64,000 bases of DNA, from IMG/VR virus record IMGVR_UViG_3300042340_000379, positions 62,001-126,000 of that record. One strand, written 5' to 3'. The position numbers and the translations under genes were made by a program. Origin of the DNA: a virus. Positions within the stretch are counted from its first letter, which is position 1, and each line of letters opens with the position of its first letter. Shown here in pieces: positions 32,697 to 40,286 of this stretch. Below the pieces are notes generated by a model that made no database searches, was not told where the DNA came from, and worked only from the letters and a program-made list of their open reading frames with translations.

Positions 32697-32769
32697 GCCG
32701 TGTTAGCTCAGTTGGTAGAGCAGTTGGCCTGTACCCAACGTGTCGCGGGTTCGAGCCCTGCATACGGCT
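32697..32769 (+). tRNA. tRNA-Thr (UGU) with C33
   Basis: Cloverleaf: acceptor GCCGTGT/ATACGGC (one G-U), D arm GCTC/GAGC, anticodon stem GTTGG/CCAAC, T arm GCGGG-TTCGAGC-CCTGC, discriminator T, no encoded CCA. The seven-base anticodon loop CCTGTAC places TGT at positions 34-36, so Thr reading ACA; A37 fits. Position 33 is C instead of the near-universal U. Reading GTA (Tyr) would give U33 but breaks the anticodon stem and lacks the long variable arm of bacterial tRNA-Tyr. Confidence 0.8.
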
Positions 32770-32789
32770 TTAACAATCAATAAGAAAAT

Positions 32790-32852
32790 ATGAATATCAC
32801 AATACGGCACTGCCTGCGATCTGTAGAAGAAAGAATCATCGAAGAAATGGGT
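32790..32852 (+). pseudogene. Possible small gene interrupted by TnpB element 3
   Basis: ATG at 32790 gives MNITIRHCLRSVEERIIEEMG up to the element boundary. With element 3 removed the frame continues RRVKQSR and stops at 34141-34143, a 28-residue peptide. As it stands the frame runs into the element and stops near 32903. Too short to be sure it is a gene. Confidence 0.3.
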
Positions 32853-34119
32853 CTGAAACCCCGCCGTTTTAGGGCGGCTTGCATTTTACGTGCTAGAATG
32901 TGAGCATGACACAGAAAGCGTTTAAGTACCGATTCTATCCAACACCTGAGCAGGAATCTTTGCTCAGGCGAACGATGGGCGGCACCCGTCTTGTCTATAA
33001 CCGAGCACTGGCCGCAAGGACTGAAGCTTGGTATGAACGACAGGAACGGGTGGGGTACGTTGAAACGTCGGCTATGCTCACCGAATGGAAAAAAGATGAA
33101 AGTCTTTTGTTCCTGAATGAAGTGAGTTGTGTGCCTCTGCAACAAGGGTTGCGGCATCTGCAAACCGCCTTCACAAATTTCTTTGCGGGTCGGGCGAAAT
33201 ATCCCAACTTCAAGAAGAAGAGGAATGGTGGTAGTGCTGAGTTCACCAAGTCAGCGTTTAGGTTCAAGGACGGTCAGGTATTCCTGGCCAAGTGCTCTGA
33301 ACCATTGCCGATTCGCTGGAGTCGTGCCCTGCCTGAGGGTGCTGAACCCTCCACAATAACGATCAAGCTGACTCCCTCTGGGAAGTGGTTTGTCTCGTTG
33401 TTGGTGGATGTTGAGATTGAACCTTTGCCTACGGTTATGGCCAAGATCGGCCTTGACCTGGGCATCAATAGTTTGTTGGCGCTGAGCACTGGGGAGAAGG
33501 TCGCCAACCCGAAGATCTTTCGGGCTAAGCACAAAGCTCTCAAGAAAGCTCAGAAAGCGCTGGCACGTAAGCAGAAAGGGTCTAACAATCGCTACAAGGC
33601 ACGGCTCAAAGTAGCCCGTGCTCACGAAGCGATTGTCAACGCCCGCAAAGATTTCCTTCACAAGCTGACAACTCGATTGGTGCGCGAAAACCAAACCATC
33701 GCCGTCGAAGACTTGGCTGTGAAGAATATGGTGAAGAACCGTAGCCTCGCCCTCTCCATCAGTGATGCGAGTTGGGGTGAGTTGGTTCGGCAGCTTGAGT
33801 ACAAGTGCGATTGGTACGGCAGGGAATTGGTCAAGATTGACCGTTGGTTCCCATCCTCGAAGCGGTGCAGCCAATGCGGCCACACCGTCGAAAAACTGCC
33901 TCTCAACATTCGCTCTTGGGATTGCCCTAGTTGTGGTGCTCACCATGATCGGGATGTCAATGCTGCAAAAAATGTCTTGGCCGCTGGGCTAGCGGTGTCA
34001 GTCTGTGGAGCGACCGTAAGACCCGAACAGAGTAAGTCTGTGAAGGCTGGTGCTACGAAGCAGAAAAACTCCTGAGCGATCAGGGGAATCCCCTTCCTTT
34101 AGGTGGGGGAGCATGTCAA
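32853..34119 (+). mobile_element. TnpB-only IS200/IS605-type element 3
   Basis: Left flank TGGGT (32848-32852); left-end hairpin CCGCC-GTTTTA-GGGCGG at about 32861-32876; right end GAATCCCC...GGGGGAGCATGTCAA, ending at 34119. No tnpA. By eye it is richer in G and C than the flanking phage DNA, which suggests a more recent arrival than element 2. Confidence 0.85.
32906..34075 (+). CDS. tnpB: TnpB RNA-guided nuclease (intact)
   Basis: 389 residues from the ATG at 32906 (a GTG two codons earlier is possible). Starts MTQKAFKYRFYPTPEQESLL, the standard TnpB/OrfB opening with RFYPTxEQ. Catalytic Asp in IGLDLGINSLLAL (about 184), Glu in IAVEDLAVKNMV (about 268), Asp in HDRDVNAAKNV (about 348). Zinc finger CSQCGHTVEKL and CPSCGAHHD. 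All key residues are present. It follows the tRNA and interrupts a short frame. Confidence 0.94.
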   Translation: MTQKAFKYRFYPTPEQESLLRRTMGGTRLVYNRALAARTEAWYERQERVGYVETSAMLTEWKKDESLLFLNEVSCVPLQQGLRHLQTAFTNFFAGRAKYPNFKKKRNGGSAEFTKSAFRFKDGQVFLAKCSEPLPIRWSRALPEGAEPSTITIKLTPSGKWFVSLLVDVEIEPLPTVMAKIGLDLGINSLLALSTGEKVANPKIFRAKHKALKKAQKALARKQKGSNNRYKARLKVARAHEAIVNARKDFLHKLTTRLVRENQTIAVEDLAVKNMVKNRSLALSISDASWGELVRQLEYKCDWYGRELVKIDRWFPSSKRCSQCGHTVEKLPLNIRSWDCPSCGAHHDRDVNAAKNVLAAGLAVSVCGATVRPEQSKSVKAGATKQKNS

Positions 34120-34139
34120 CGAAGAGTTAAACAATCACG
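33990..34139 (+). ncRNA. Predicted omega/re-RNA of element 3
   Basis: Scaffold from the tnpB 3' end through the right-end hairpin (GAATCCCC/GGGGGAG) to TCAA at 34119; the guide would be 34120-34139. The 5' limit is approximate. Inference from the TnpB family. Confidence 0.45.
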
Positions 34140-34668
34140 GTGAGACTACTCTTCTAGCTGAGTCTCATAAGTACATTTAGTTCGCCAAACAATATATTCT
34201 TAAAAAGAATAAAGTTTGCACAACCAGAGAAACGCAGGGATGCCTCGCTGTAAATACACAACAGGCCGATCAGCTTAACGTTATTGACAAGGATTGCATC
34301 TATTTGTAGTTCCATTAATTAATTTCTCCCAAACTCCGCACTAGCATAACTTGCTTGCGGAGTTTCTTTTTGCGCAAAGCCTGAGTCGCAATTGAAGTAA
34401 GACGATTTTGATTAATCATTAATTTCTTCTGAGTCATTCTGTAACAATGGCTACATTTTAACTTAAAATAGTAGTGAAAGCCACTAGGTTAAACAGATAG
34501 CCGCGCTTACTCCCTACTAGGCTAAGAAGAGTTTTAGGCATAAGCATGGTTGTTCTAACTAAGCTGCCCGGACAAACCGCTATCCACAATGCAAAAACTA
34601 ACATAGGGGCTAGATAGAGACTGATCATCTTTATTAAAAAGGTTTTCTCGATAGAGACTGTCAAAAAA
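34120..34668. other. Non-coding region with hairpins and a terminator
   Basis: No gene can be supported over about 550 bases. It contains GTGAGACT...AGTCTCAT (34140-34168), a nested hairpin around TATTCTTAAAAAGAATA (about 34190-34206) with outer CAAAC/GTTTG, and a strong terminator at 34331. A transcript ending at that terminator without any open frame suggests a small RNA or simply a long 3' trailer of the tRNA or tnpB transcript. Confidence 0.4.
34331..34371 (+). terminator. Strong intrinsic terminator
   Basis: AAACTCCGCA (34331-34340) pairs with TGCGGAGTTT (34356-34365), loop 15 bases, then CTTTTT. Ten perfect base pairs. Confidence 0.85.
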
Positions 34669-34902
34669 ATGTATTTGGCCAGAAAAGGCAAAACTCCATC
34701 TGGGTTCAATAAAACATATCTGGGAATAGCTCCCGATGGAACGAGAGTAGTTTTTGAAAACGCTGTTGAGTTTGCTTCTCAACATCCGCCTCTAGCCGCG
34801 TGTTGTATAAGAGACTGCGCTAGGGGAACGCAAAAAAACATAGAGGATGGACATTCTCTTATTGTTCCCCATAGTCAATTAATTATCCAGAGGTTTTTAT
34901 GA
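34669..34902 (+). CDS. Small protein with NUMOD-like pattern
   Basis: 77 residues. FENAVEFASQHPPLAACCIRDCARGTQKNIEDGHSL resembles the short NUMOD/HTH modules of homing-endonuclease accessory domains (pattern: EAA, hydrophobic, I-xx-C-xxG-K, G-H/Y). No nuclease domain is attached. The first gene of the plus-strand structural block, four-base overlap with the next gene. The domain idea is tentative. Confidence 0.5.
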   Translation: MYLARKGKTPSGFNKTYLGIAPDGTRVVFENAVEFASQHPPLAACCIRDCARGTQKNIEDGHSLIVPHSQLIIQRFL

Positions 34903-35339
34903 TTGGAAATGGCGTCTATAACACTGTAATCCACCAAGGCTCAACATTTGAGCTTTCTATCACGCTTACAGACTTTGATTTAACAGATCTCAATGTTCGA
35001 GCCCAGCTTCGTGAAAAGCTTAACAGCTCCGCAGCAACTGATTTTGTATGCAGCGTTGTAGATACAAGTCCCTCTGGTGTAATCAAACTTAGCCTTACTT
35101 CTACAGTAACCGCCGCGCTCAAAGCCAACATTGAAGCCGTGAATTACAAAGCGCTTAAAGCAGCCTTACCCTGGGACTCTCTCATTCAAGAACTCACCCC
35201 TGATGAAAAAAAGAAATATCTCATCAGCGGCAAAGATCCCTACTACTGGGACTTGGAAGTCTTTGAGCTGGGTAGTCCAGAAGTTGTCAACAGATTTTTA
35301 ACAGGACGGGTACTTGTTACAACTGAGGTGACCCGTTGA
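34899..35339 (+). CDS. Structural-type protein (baseplate/fibre-associated fold)
   Basis: 146 residues. The N-terminus VYNTVIHQGSTFELSITLTD and LTDLNVRAQLREK follows the plan of BppU-like N-terminal domains (QGDTFxxxFTxxD, DLTG, A-x-IR). The C-terminal half ends in strands FLTGRVLVTTEVTR. Probably a virion component. Its stop TGA overlaps the TTG start of the next gene. Confidence 0.6.
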   Translation: MIGNGVYNTVIHQGSTFELSITLTDFDLTDLNVRAQLREKLNSSAATDFVCSVVDTSPSGVIKLSLTSTVTAALKANIEAVNYKALKAALPWDSLIQELTPDEKKKYLISGKDPYYWDLEVFELGSPEVVNRFLTGRVLVTTEVTR

Positions 35340-35824
35340 GCAACGTAGAAATTATACAACCAGAAGAAATTATAGTTTCAATAGAAATTCCTGAAGTTGT
35401 TGAGGTTTCTATTGAGCCCAACGCTGTTGTCGAAGTTTCTATTGAACCTGGAAGCGTATCATACCGACCGATTAGAACAACTCGGCGGGGATTCTTAGCT
35501 GCTGAAAATGTGTCAGCTTTAAGAATAGTCGTATTAAATTCAAACAACACCGTTAGCTATGCCAGCGCATCAAACGTTAATCACTCAAATAGAGTGAAAG
35601 GATTAACCGTTGCAGCTGCTTTAGCTGGGCAGTCAGTTGAAGTCATTGAAGAGGGGCCCTACACAGACTCTAGTTGGGATTGGGGCTCTAATCAAGCTAT
35701 CTTTCTTTCAGAGAATGGGATTATGTCTGTGTTGCCTCCCACATCAGGATTTTACATGCAAGTTGCTCAGTCAGAAACGCCAGATACTCTCTACATTAAT
35801 ATTCAAAGACCTATTCTTATATAA
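35336..35824 (+). CDS. Structural-type protein, TTG start
   Basis: 162 residues. The TTG start (35336) overlaps the previous stop. N-terminal short repeats: EIIVSIEIPEVVEVSIEPNA, then VVEVSIEPGSV. The C-terminal part (RRGFLAAENVSALRIVVLNS and later YTDSSWDWGSNQAIFLSENG) is like phage capsid-decoration or fibre-tip domains that precede the next gene's type. Function by resemblance only. Confidence 0.6.
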   Translation: MSNVEIIQPEEIIVSIEIPEVVEVSIEPNAVVEVSIEPGSVSYRPIRTTRRGFLAAENVSALRIVVLNSNNTVSYASASNVNHSNRVKGLTVAAALAGQSVEVIEEGPYTDSSWDWGSNQAIFLSENGIMSVLPPTSGFYMQVAQSETPDTLYINIQRPILI

Positions 35825-36336
35825 TGGCCACAAACAAATTTTTGACAATTGTTGGCAATGCTGTTCGGCTTGTACAAGCTGTAGTAAGTTCGGCTGGGCC
35901 AAGCGATGCTAACAAACTAATCTCAACTAACTCTGGCGGTGTCATTGACCCTTCTCTTCTTCCCGCTGGCGTAGAACTACAAGTTCAAGCTATTCAAACG
36001 ACAGAAAATCTTTCGGCTGGAAATTTCGTAAATATCTACTTAGACGCAGGAAATAAGCGTTGTCGGCTAGCTGATGCAAGCAATAATCGCCCAGCTAATG
36101 GATATGTAATCGCAGCGTTTACTTTAGGAAATCCTGCTAATGTGTACTTCTCTGGAAAAAACAGCGCTTTAACAGGACTAACTGCTGGAGTCCAGTTTCT
36201 AAGTGCAACTATTGCTGGAACTTCTACTGCAACGGCTCCCTCTGCAGCTGGAACTTTGCGCCAATCTTTAGGAAATGCTATCAGCGCAACCGAACTTACC
36301 TTTGAGTACAACGAACCCATCTACATAGATGCCTAA
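35824..36336 (+). CDS. Structural-type decoration/fibre protein
   Basis: 170 residues. Pattern LSAGNFVNIYLDAGNKRCRL, ASNNRPANGYVIAAF, NVYFSGKNSALTGLTAG and LRQSLGNAISATELTFEYNE is typical of small phage fibre-tip or decoration domains. Shares its C-terminal design with the preceding gene (NVSALRIVVL). One-base overlap upstream, 8-base overlap downstream. Confidence 0.65.
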   Translation: MATNKFLTIVGNAVRLVQAVVSSAGPSDANKLISTNSGGVIDPSLLPAGVELQVQAIQTTENLSAGNFVNIYLDAGNKRCRLADASNNRPANGYVIAAFTLGNPANVYFSGKNSALTGLTAGVQFLSATIAGTSTATAPSAAGTLRQSLGNAISATELTFEYNEPIYIDA

Positions 36337-36730
36337 CGCGCTCTCCCTTGTTGGCAATCAGGTTAGGGCAGTTAAAGGAGAGCGCACCCTATCTCCTGAG
36401 TACCAGCTCGTCAGCGGGATTCTAGCAAATTACCCTGAAGCTTATACAGAATTTACTTATACTGGGTCAAACTTAACAGGAATTTCTATCTGGGCAAGTT
36501 TAGCAAAAGTAACCCTGCTAGTAACAAAAACTTTTAGTTACTCAGGGGGCAATTTAGTTAGCAAAGTTGTTACTGACGAAATAACCTTAAAAACTATAAC
36601 TGTAACTTACGGATACACGGGTTCAAATTTAACTTCAAAAGCTACTACTTTTTCTTCTTTAGTATATATAAATTTTGATTTTTCTAACAGAAATAGTTCG
36701 TTGACATTTGGTTTGCTAGGAAATTTGTAA
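36329..36730 (+). CDS. Small beta-repeat structural protein
   Basis: 133 residues with repeated YTGSNLTGI, YSGGNLVSK and YTGSNLTSK units (about 47, 73 and 96), the short strand-turn repeats seen in YD/RHS-like and fibre proteins. Starts MPNALSLVGNQVRAV, like the previous gene's FLTIVGNAVRLV, hinting at a shared N-terminal docking element. Convergent with the tail-fibre gene, 11 bases apart. Confidence 0.6.
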   Translation: MPNALSLVGNQVRAVKGERTLSPEYQLVSGILANYPEAYTEFTYTGSNLTGISIWASLAKVTLLVTKTFSYSGGNLVSKVVTDEITLKTITVTYGYTGSNLTSKATTFSSLVYINFDFSNRNSSLTFGLLGNL

Positions 36731-36741
36731 AGTGCCAAAAA

Positions 36742-39700
36742 TTAAAGACCAGCAACCGCAGCATTCTTAGCAGCAGTTGCAATTGTTTTAACTTCAGATA
36801 GCTCATTGATTAGTGCAGATGATGTGGCTAGCCCTGCCACCGCCGAATCAAGCTCTGCCTTAGTTGGGCCATCATAGTCAGCCAAGGCCGCATCAACCTC
36901 CGCGTTGACCTGGGCCGTGCTGAGGTTATTGAGCCCAGCGATCGCCCCTGTGACCGTCCCTATATCGCTGGTCAACTCTGCCCGTGTCGGCGGGTCGTAG
37001 GCGTTGAGGGCCGCTGCTGCCGCCGCCTGGGTAGCCGTAGAATCAAGGGCATTGTTTCGGGCTACCAGGGTATCTAGGTCGGCATCGACACTGCCTGCCG
37101 CTGGAGAGCCCGCTGTAGGTGCCAGCTTAAGAGCATCGCGTACCTGTTGAGCCGTTAGGCCGCCGCCGCCGCCCGAGGGTGCATTAGCCAGGGCCGCTGT
37201 ACTAAATACTCCGGTCGTTTGCAATGTGGCGGCTAGATCGGCTAGGTCTTCAGCCTCACCCGCCGTCAAGCCACTGGTGCCTGATTCAAACGTCAGCAAA
37301 GTTCCTAGGCTCAGTGCGTTCGGGTTAATGCCGCCGGTGCCGGTCTGCGTTGGTGCTACCAGCGAACTGCCATCAGCGCTGGTGGCATTGCCCCCTACAA
37401 TATTCAGCCGGGTGCTGCTGGTGTTGTCAATCTCGAAGTTGGCAAAGACGAAGTTACTTGCGGTAATAGCGATCGAAGTATCCGCATTAATTAATCGAAT
37501 CCCTGGGGCCGTTGAAGATACCCACACACCCCAAATATAAAGGTCTTGCCATAGGCTCAGACCATCTGCGTCAGAAGCGTTTACCTGCACCCTACCGCCA
37601 CCACCCTCTAGCCCAAAACTGTAGGGGCCACCATTAGAAGCATCAAGCGTACTACCGTCATTAGCAGCAGTGAGTTCTGTCACCACCGTACCGCTAGCGT
37701 TTTTGATCCGCCCCCCGAGTTGCACAGAGGTTGAGGCGACAATATCTTCATGCACCAAATTCAATTCAATCGCCGGATTTACCACCACCGGGTCGTTAAT
37801 CCCTGCGGTCGCACTCCACAAAAAATCTTGGATATATAGCGGGGTAGCTGTGGCAATGCCGCCCGGATTATCCCAGTAAATTGCTTTGCGAATCACCCTG
37901 TCTCCATTGGCCAGAGTTAGCACAACACTGGCCCCGCTGCCACCGCTAACCACCGCATTATGCTTCTGGGTTTCAGTGATCAGCGTAAAAATAGAGCCGC
38001 TTGCGTTTGTGCCTGTTGTGGATATTGTGATAGGCGTTGCAGGGATGTCGGCTTCTTTAATAAATAGCGTGATAGCTCCAGCAGAAATGGTGGCATAGTA
38101 ACGCCCGCCATCGACTATCTGCGGGCTAGTCGTGGGCAGTGTGGCCCCTGCTGTGGCCTGGATTTTTACATTGGTGTAGGGGCTACCCGTAGCGAATGCT
38201 GGGGGACGGCTGTTGCTGTCGTTGCCTAGGGTTATGGTATCGGTGCCAGTATTTACGGCTGCGCTGGCGACTAGAAACGATTGTTGATGGGCTAGGTATA
38301 GGCGGGTGCCATCGACTAGGCTGGTGGAGGTGTAGGCGATAACTGGTGCAGATAATGTCACCCCTGTGCCTAAGACCAGTCCCGGATCAGGGTATGGAAT
38401 TGTTAGCGTAAACCCTGACCCTGTAACAGTCACTCCAGACTCTAGAACAAACTCAGATGTAAGAATAGTATTCGCCGTGATTTTTAGCTCAGCGCCACTT
38501 TTCACTGTTACGGAATCTGCATAAGTCCCTTTGCTGCTTAGTCGGCAAAAACGGCCTGAAGCTATATTTATTCTATAATTCCCGATTATGGCAGATGAAG
38601 CCCCGCTCATCTCAAAATCTTCACCATCAAATGTCACGACCGTATCTTCTGAAATAGTGATTTGATAATTAAATGTTGTGGTTGTTGTACCCGTACTTAA
38701 AACGCCTCTACCACTAATTAAATAGCGAAAAAATGAAAAATCATCAATTGATGAATTGCCTAATACAATTGGGCCTGAGCCTGTTTTTCGGATAGGCGAC
38801 GAATCGCCAAATGTTAATGCGCTAATGGTATTACGATTATCAAGAATCCTGGTTAATGCCCCCTTCCAAATACTGATAGCTGGGATACCGGCTCGATTAA
38901 CAGCAACTACAGTGGATAGATCCCCAGCCTCATCTAGTAGCGCATGATTAACAGTCCCTGTAGAGACGTATTCAAAACTTAAAAACTCGTTTAATGTGCT
39001 AAAAGATTGGGGATTTAATATTAAGCCCCCAACAACTGACGGAGCTGGAAGTGATGCTATTAATACATGCCGAGTTGATGAAATTTTAGTTATGTTAAAA
39101 TTGGTAAAACCAAAGTTTTGCGTACCACTCCTAACGATTGCGCTAGGTGCATAAGAAACTGTTCCTAACACTGTATCAGGATTAAATGTTCTAAAAACAA
39201 ATTTTTGCAGACTATCGGAGAGGTCTAGCATCATGGCGGCGATGTAACTGTTTGCCCCATCCACAGCCATATCAATTGCAGCTAAGGGACTTCCAGTATT
39301 GAAAGAGAATGAAGCTGTATGTACTGTTCCAGTCGTGCTAATTGTTGATGGATTAAATCTCCAAAAACGAACAAAAGCAAAATTCAGAGCAGCCAAATAC
39401 CCTACAGTTGCACTTAAGTGATGATACGAACATATTGTCATCCCACCTGTCCCAGCAAATGTGGCACGAAGGAGGGACGCTCTAGTGTTAGCGCTAGTTA
39501 TACCTGTGGCGCTAAACTCCAGCATGTCAACGCGATTGTTAGCGGTGTCCGTTGAAAACAAATAACTGTTGGCACCATTCAAATGAGCTTGGAGTCCTCG
39601 GATAGTGCCCATGCCCGTAATTGTTGCCGTTGATGCTACGGTTCCAGATACAGTGGATGGGTTAAATCTAAAAATAGTAATTGTATCAGTTGAATTTCCA

Positions 39701-39996
39701 GAAGAATGGAATAATAAGCTATTTGCTCCATTTTCTTTGAATAGGATTAAAGCACTCGGACTACCCGTTGGAACTGTAAATGTTGCGACTGGGGTGGGTG
39801 TTCCGCTTGCCACAGTGTCGGGATTGATTTCATGTAGCTCGATAGCAGCGGCTGAAGTCGAACAAGTATAGATTTGGAGCCGGGTCGAGCTTATTTTATT
39901 TAATTGGCAATAAGATGAATTATTGGCCAGCGTTAAAGTTGCGTTAATGTTGGCCAGAGGCAATGTAGCTGGTTGCCGTTTTGTTTGTAGCGCCAT
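36742..39996 (-). CDS. Tail fibre-like protein, compositionally mosaic
   Basis: 1084 residues. The N-terminal half (to about 500) repeats a unit of 45-60 residues with FNPSTVSGT, INPDTVASG and FNPDTVLGT at its centre, a beta-propeller-like repeat. The middle has single-strand beta-helix type sequence (DTVVTFDGEDFEMSG, GNYRINIASGRF). The C-terminal part is Ala-rich helical coiled coil (AQQVRDALKLAP, VDADLDTLVARNNAL, AEVDAALADYDGPTKAELD), as in phage fibres. By eye, bases 36.8-38.4 kb (C-terminal half) are clearly more GC-rich than 38.45-39.96 kb, indicating a swapped module. It lies directly after a 47-residue gene. Confidence 0.75.
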   Translation of the reverse strand: MALQTKRQPATLPLANINATLTLANNSSYCQLNKISSTRLQIYTCSTSAAAIELHEINPDTVASGTPTPVATFTVPTGSPSALILFKENGANSLLFHSSGNSTDTITIFRFNPSTVSGTVASTATITGMGTIRGLQAHLNGANSYLFSTDTANNRVDMLEFSATGITSANTRASLLRATFAGTGGMTICSYHHLSATVGYLAALNFAFVRFWRFNPSTISTTGTVHTASFSFNTGSPLAAIDMAVDGANSYIAAMMLDLSDSLQKFVFRTFNPDTVLGTVSYAPSAIVRSGTQNFGFTNFNITKISSTRHVLIASLPAPSVVGGLILNPQSFSTLNEFLSFEYVSTGTVNHALLDEAGDLSTVVAVNRAGIPAISIWKGALTRILDNRNTISALTFGDSSPIRKTGSGPIVLGNSSIDDFSFFRYLISGRGVLSTGTTTTTFNYQITISEDTVVTFDGEDFEMSGASSAIIGNYRINIASGRFCRLSSKGTYADSVTVKSGAELKITANTILTSEFVLESGVTVTGSGFTLTIPYPDPGLVLGTGVTLSAPVIAYTSTSLVDGTRLYLAHQQSFLVASAAVNTGTDTITLGNDSNSRPPAFATGSPYTNVKIQATAGATLPTTSPQIVDGGRYYATISAGAITLFIKEADIPATPITISTTGTNASGSIFTLITETQKHNAVVSGGSGASVVLTLANGDRVIRKAIYWDNPGGIATATPLYIQDFLWSATAGINDPVVVNPAIELNLVHEDIVASTSVQLGGRIKNASGTVVTELTAANDGSTLDASNGGPYSFGLEGGGGRVQVNASDADGLSLWQDLYIWGVWVSSTAPGIRLINADTSIAITASNFVFANFEIDNTSSTRLNIVGGNATSADGSSLVAPTQTGTGGINPNALSLGTLLTFESGTSGLTAGEAEDLADLAATLQTTGVFSTAALANAPSGGGGGLTAQQVRDALKLAPTAGSPAAGSVDADLDTLVARNNALDSTATQAAAAAALNAYDPPTRAELTSDIGTVTGAIAGLNNLSTAQVNAEVDAALADYDGPTKAELDSAVAGLATSSALINELSEVKTIATAAKNAAVAGL

Positions 39997-40140
39997 CTAC
40001 CGCACCCTCCCCAGCCATTGCACCGCCCGATCGCGCCATGCCAGTGCCCACGCTACCGCCAGCGCCAGGTGCCACCGCCAGCCGGATAGGGGGCGGAGTC
40101 GGGCTTTTTCGTCGGGGGTGGGTGGGCCTGGGGTATACAT
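39997..40140 (-). CDS. Small one-segment membrane protein
   Basis: 47 residues: MYTPGPPTPDEKARLRPLSG, then a hydrophobic Trp/Ala/Leu stretch (WRWHLALAVAWALAW) and a basic end. TAG is immediately followed by the tail-fibre ATG (TAGATG), so the two are coupled. Very GC-rich, like the C-terminal half of the fibre gene, so possibly acquired with it. Confidence 0.5.
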   Translation of the reverse strand: MYTPGPPTPDEKARLRPLSGWRWHLALAVAWALAWRDRAVQWLGRVR

Positions 40141-40286
40141 AAGCGCGATTGCTCTAGACTAATAGCTCAGAAAAATGACTGCTGCAGGGCGGTCAGAGTG
40201 TAGGAATATAAAAGTCAATAAACTTAATAGCTTACTTAGGGAACTGTAGATAAAAGAGCCCAAACTAAGGTGAGCAACCTACACAA

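Noticed and set aside
32725-32745. Reading the tRNA as tRNA-Tyr (GUA)
   Set aside because: It would give U33 but destroys the perfect five-pair anticodon stem and lacks the long variable arm.
33251-33946. Long minus-strand open frame inside tnpB of element 3
   Set aside because: Antisense shadow of an intact TnpB with all its motifs; GC-rich coding DNA often gives such frames.
34458-34785. Two overlapping minus-strand frames before the structural block
   Set aside because: No ribosome binding site or motif; they overlap the plausible plus-strand gene at 34669.
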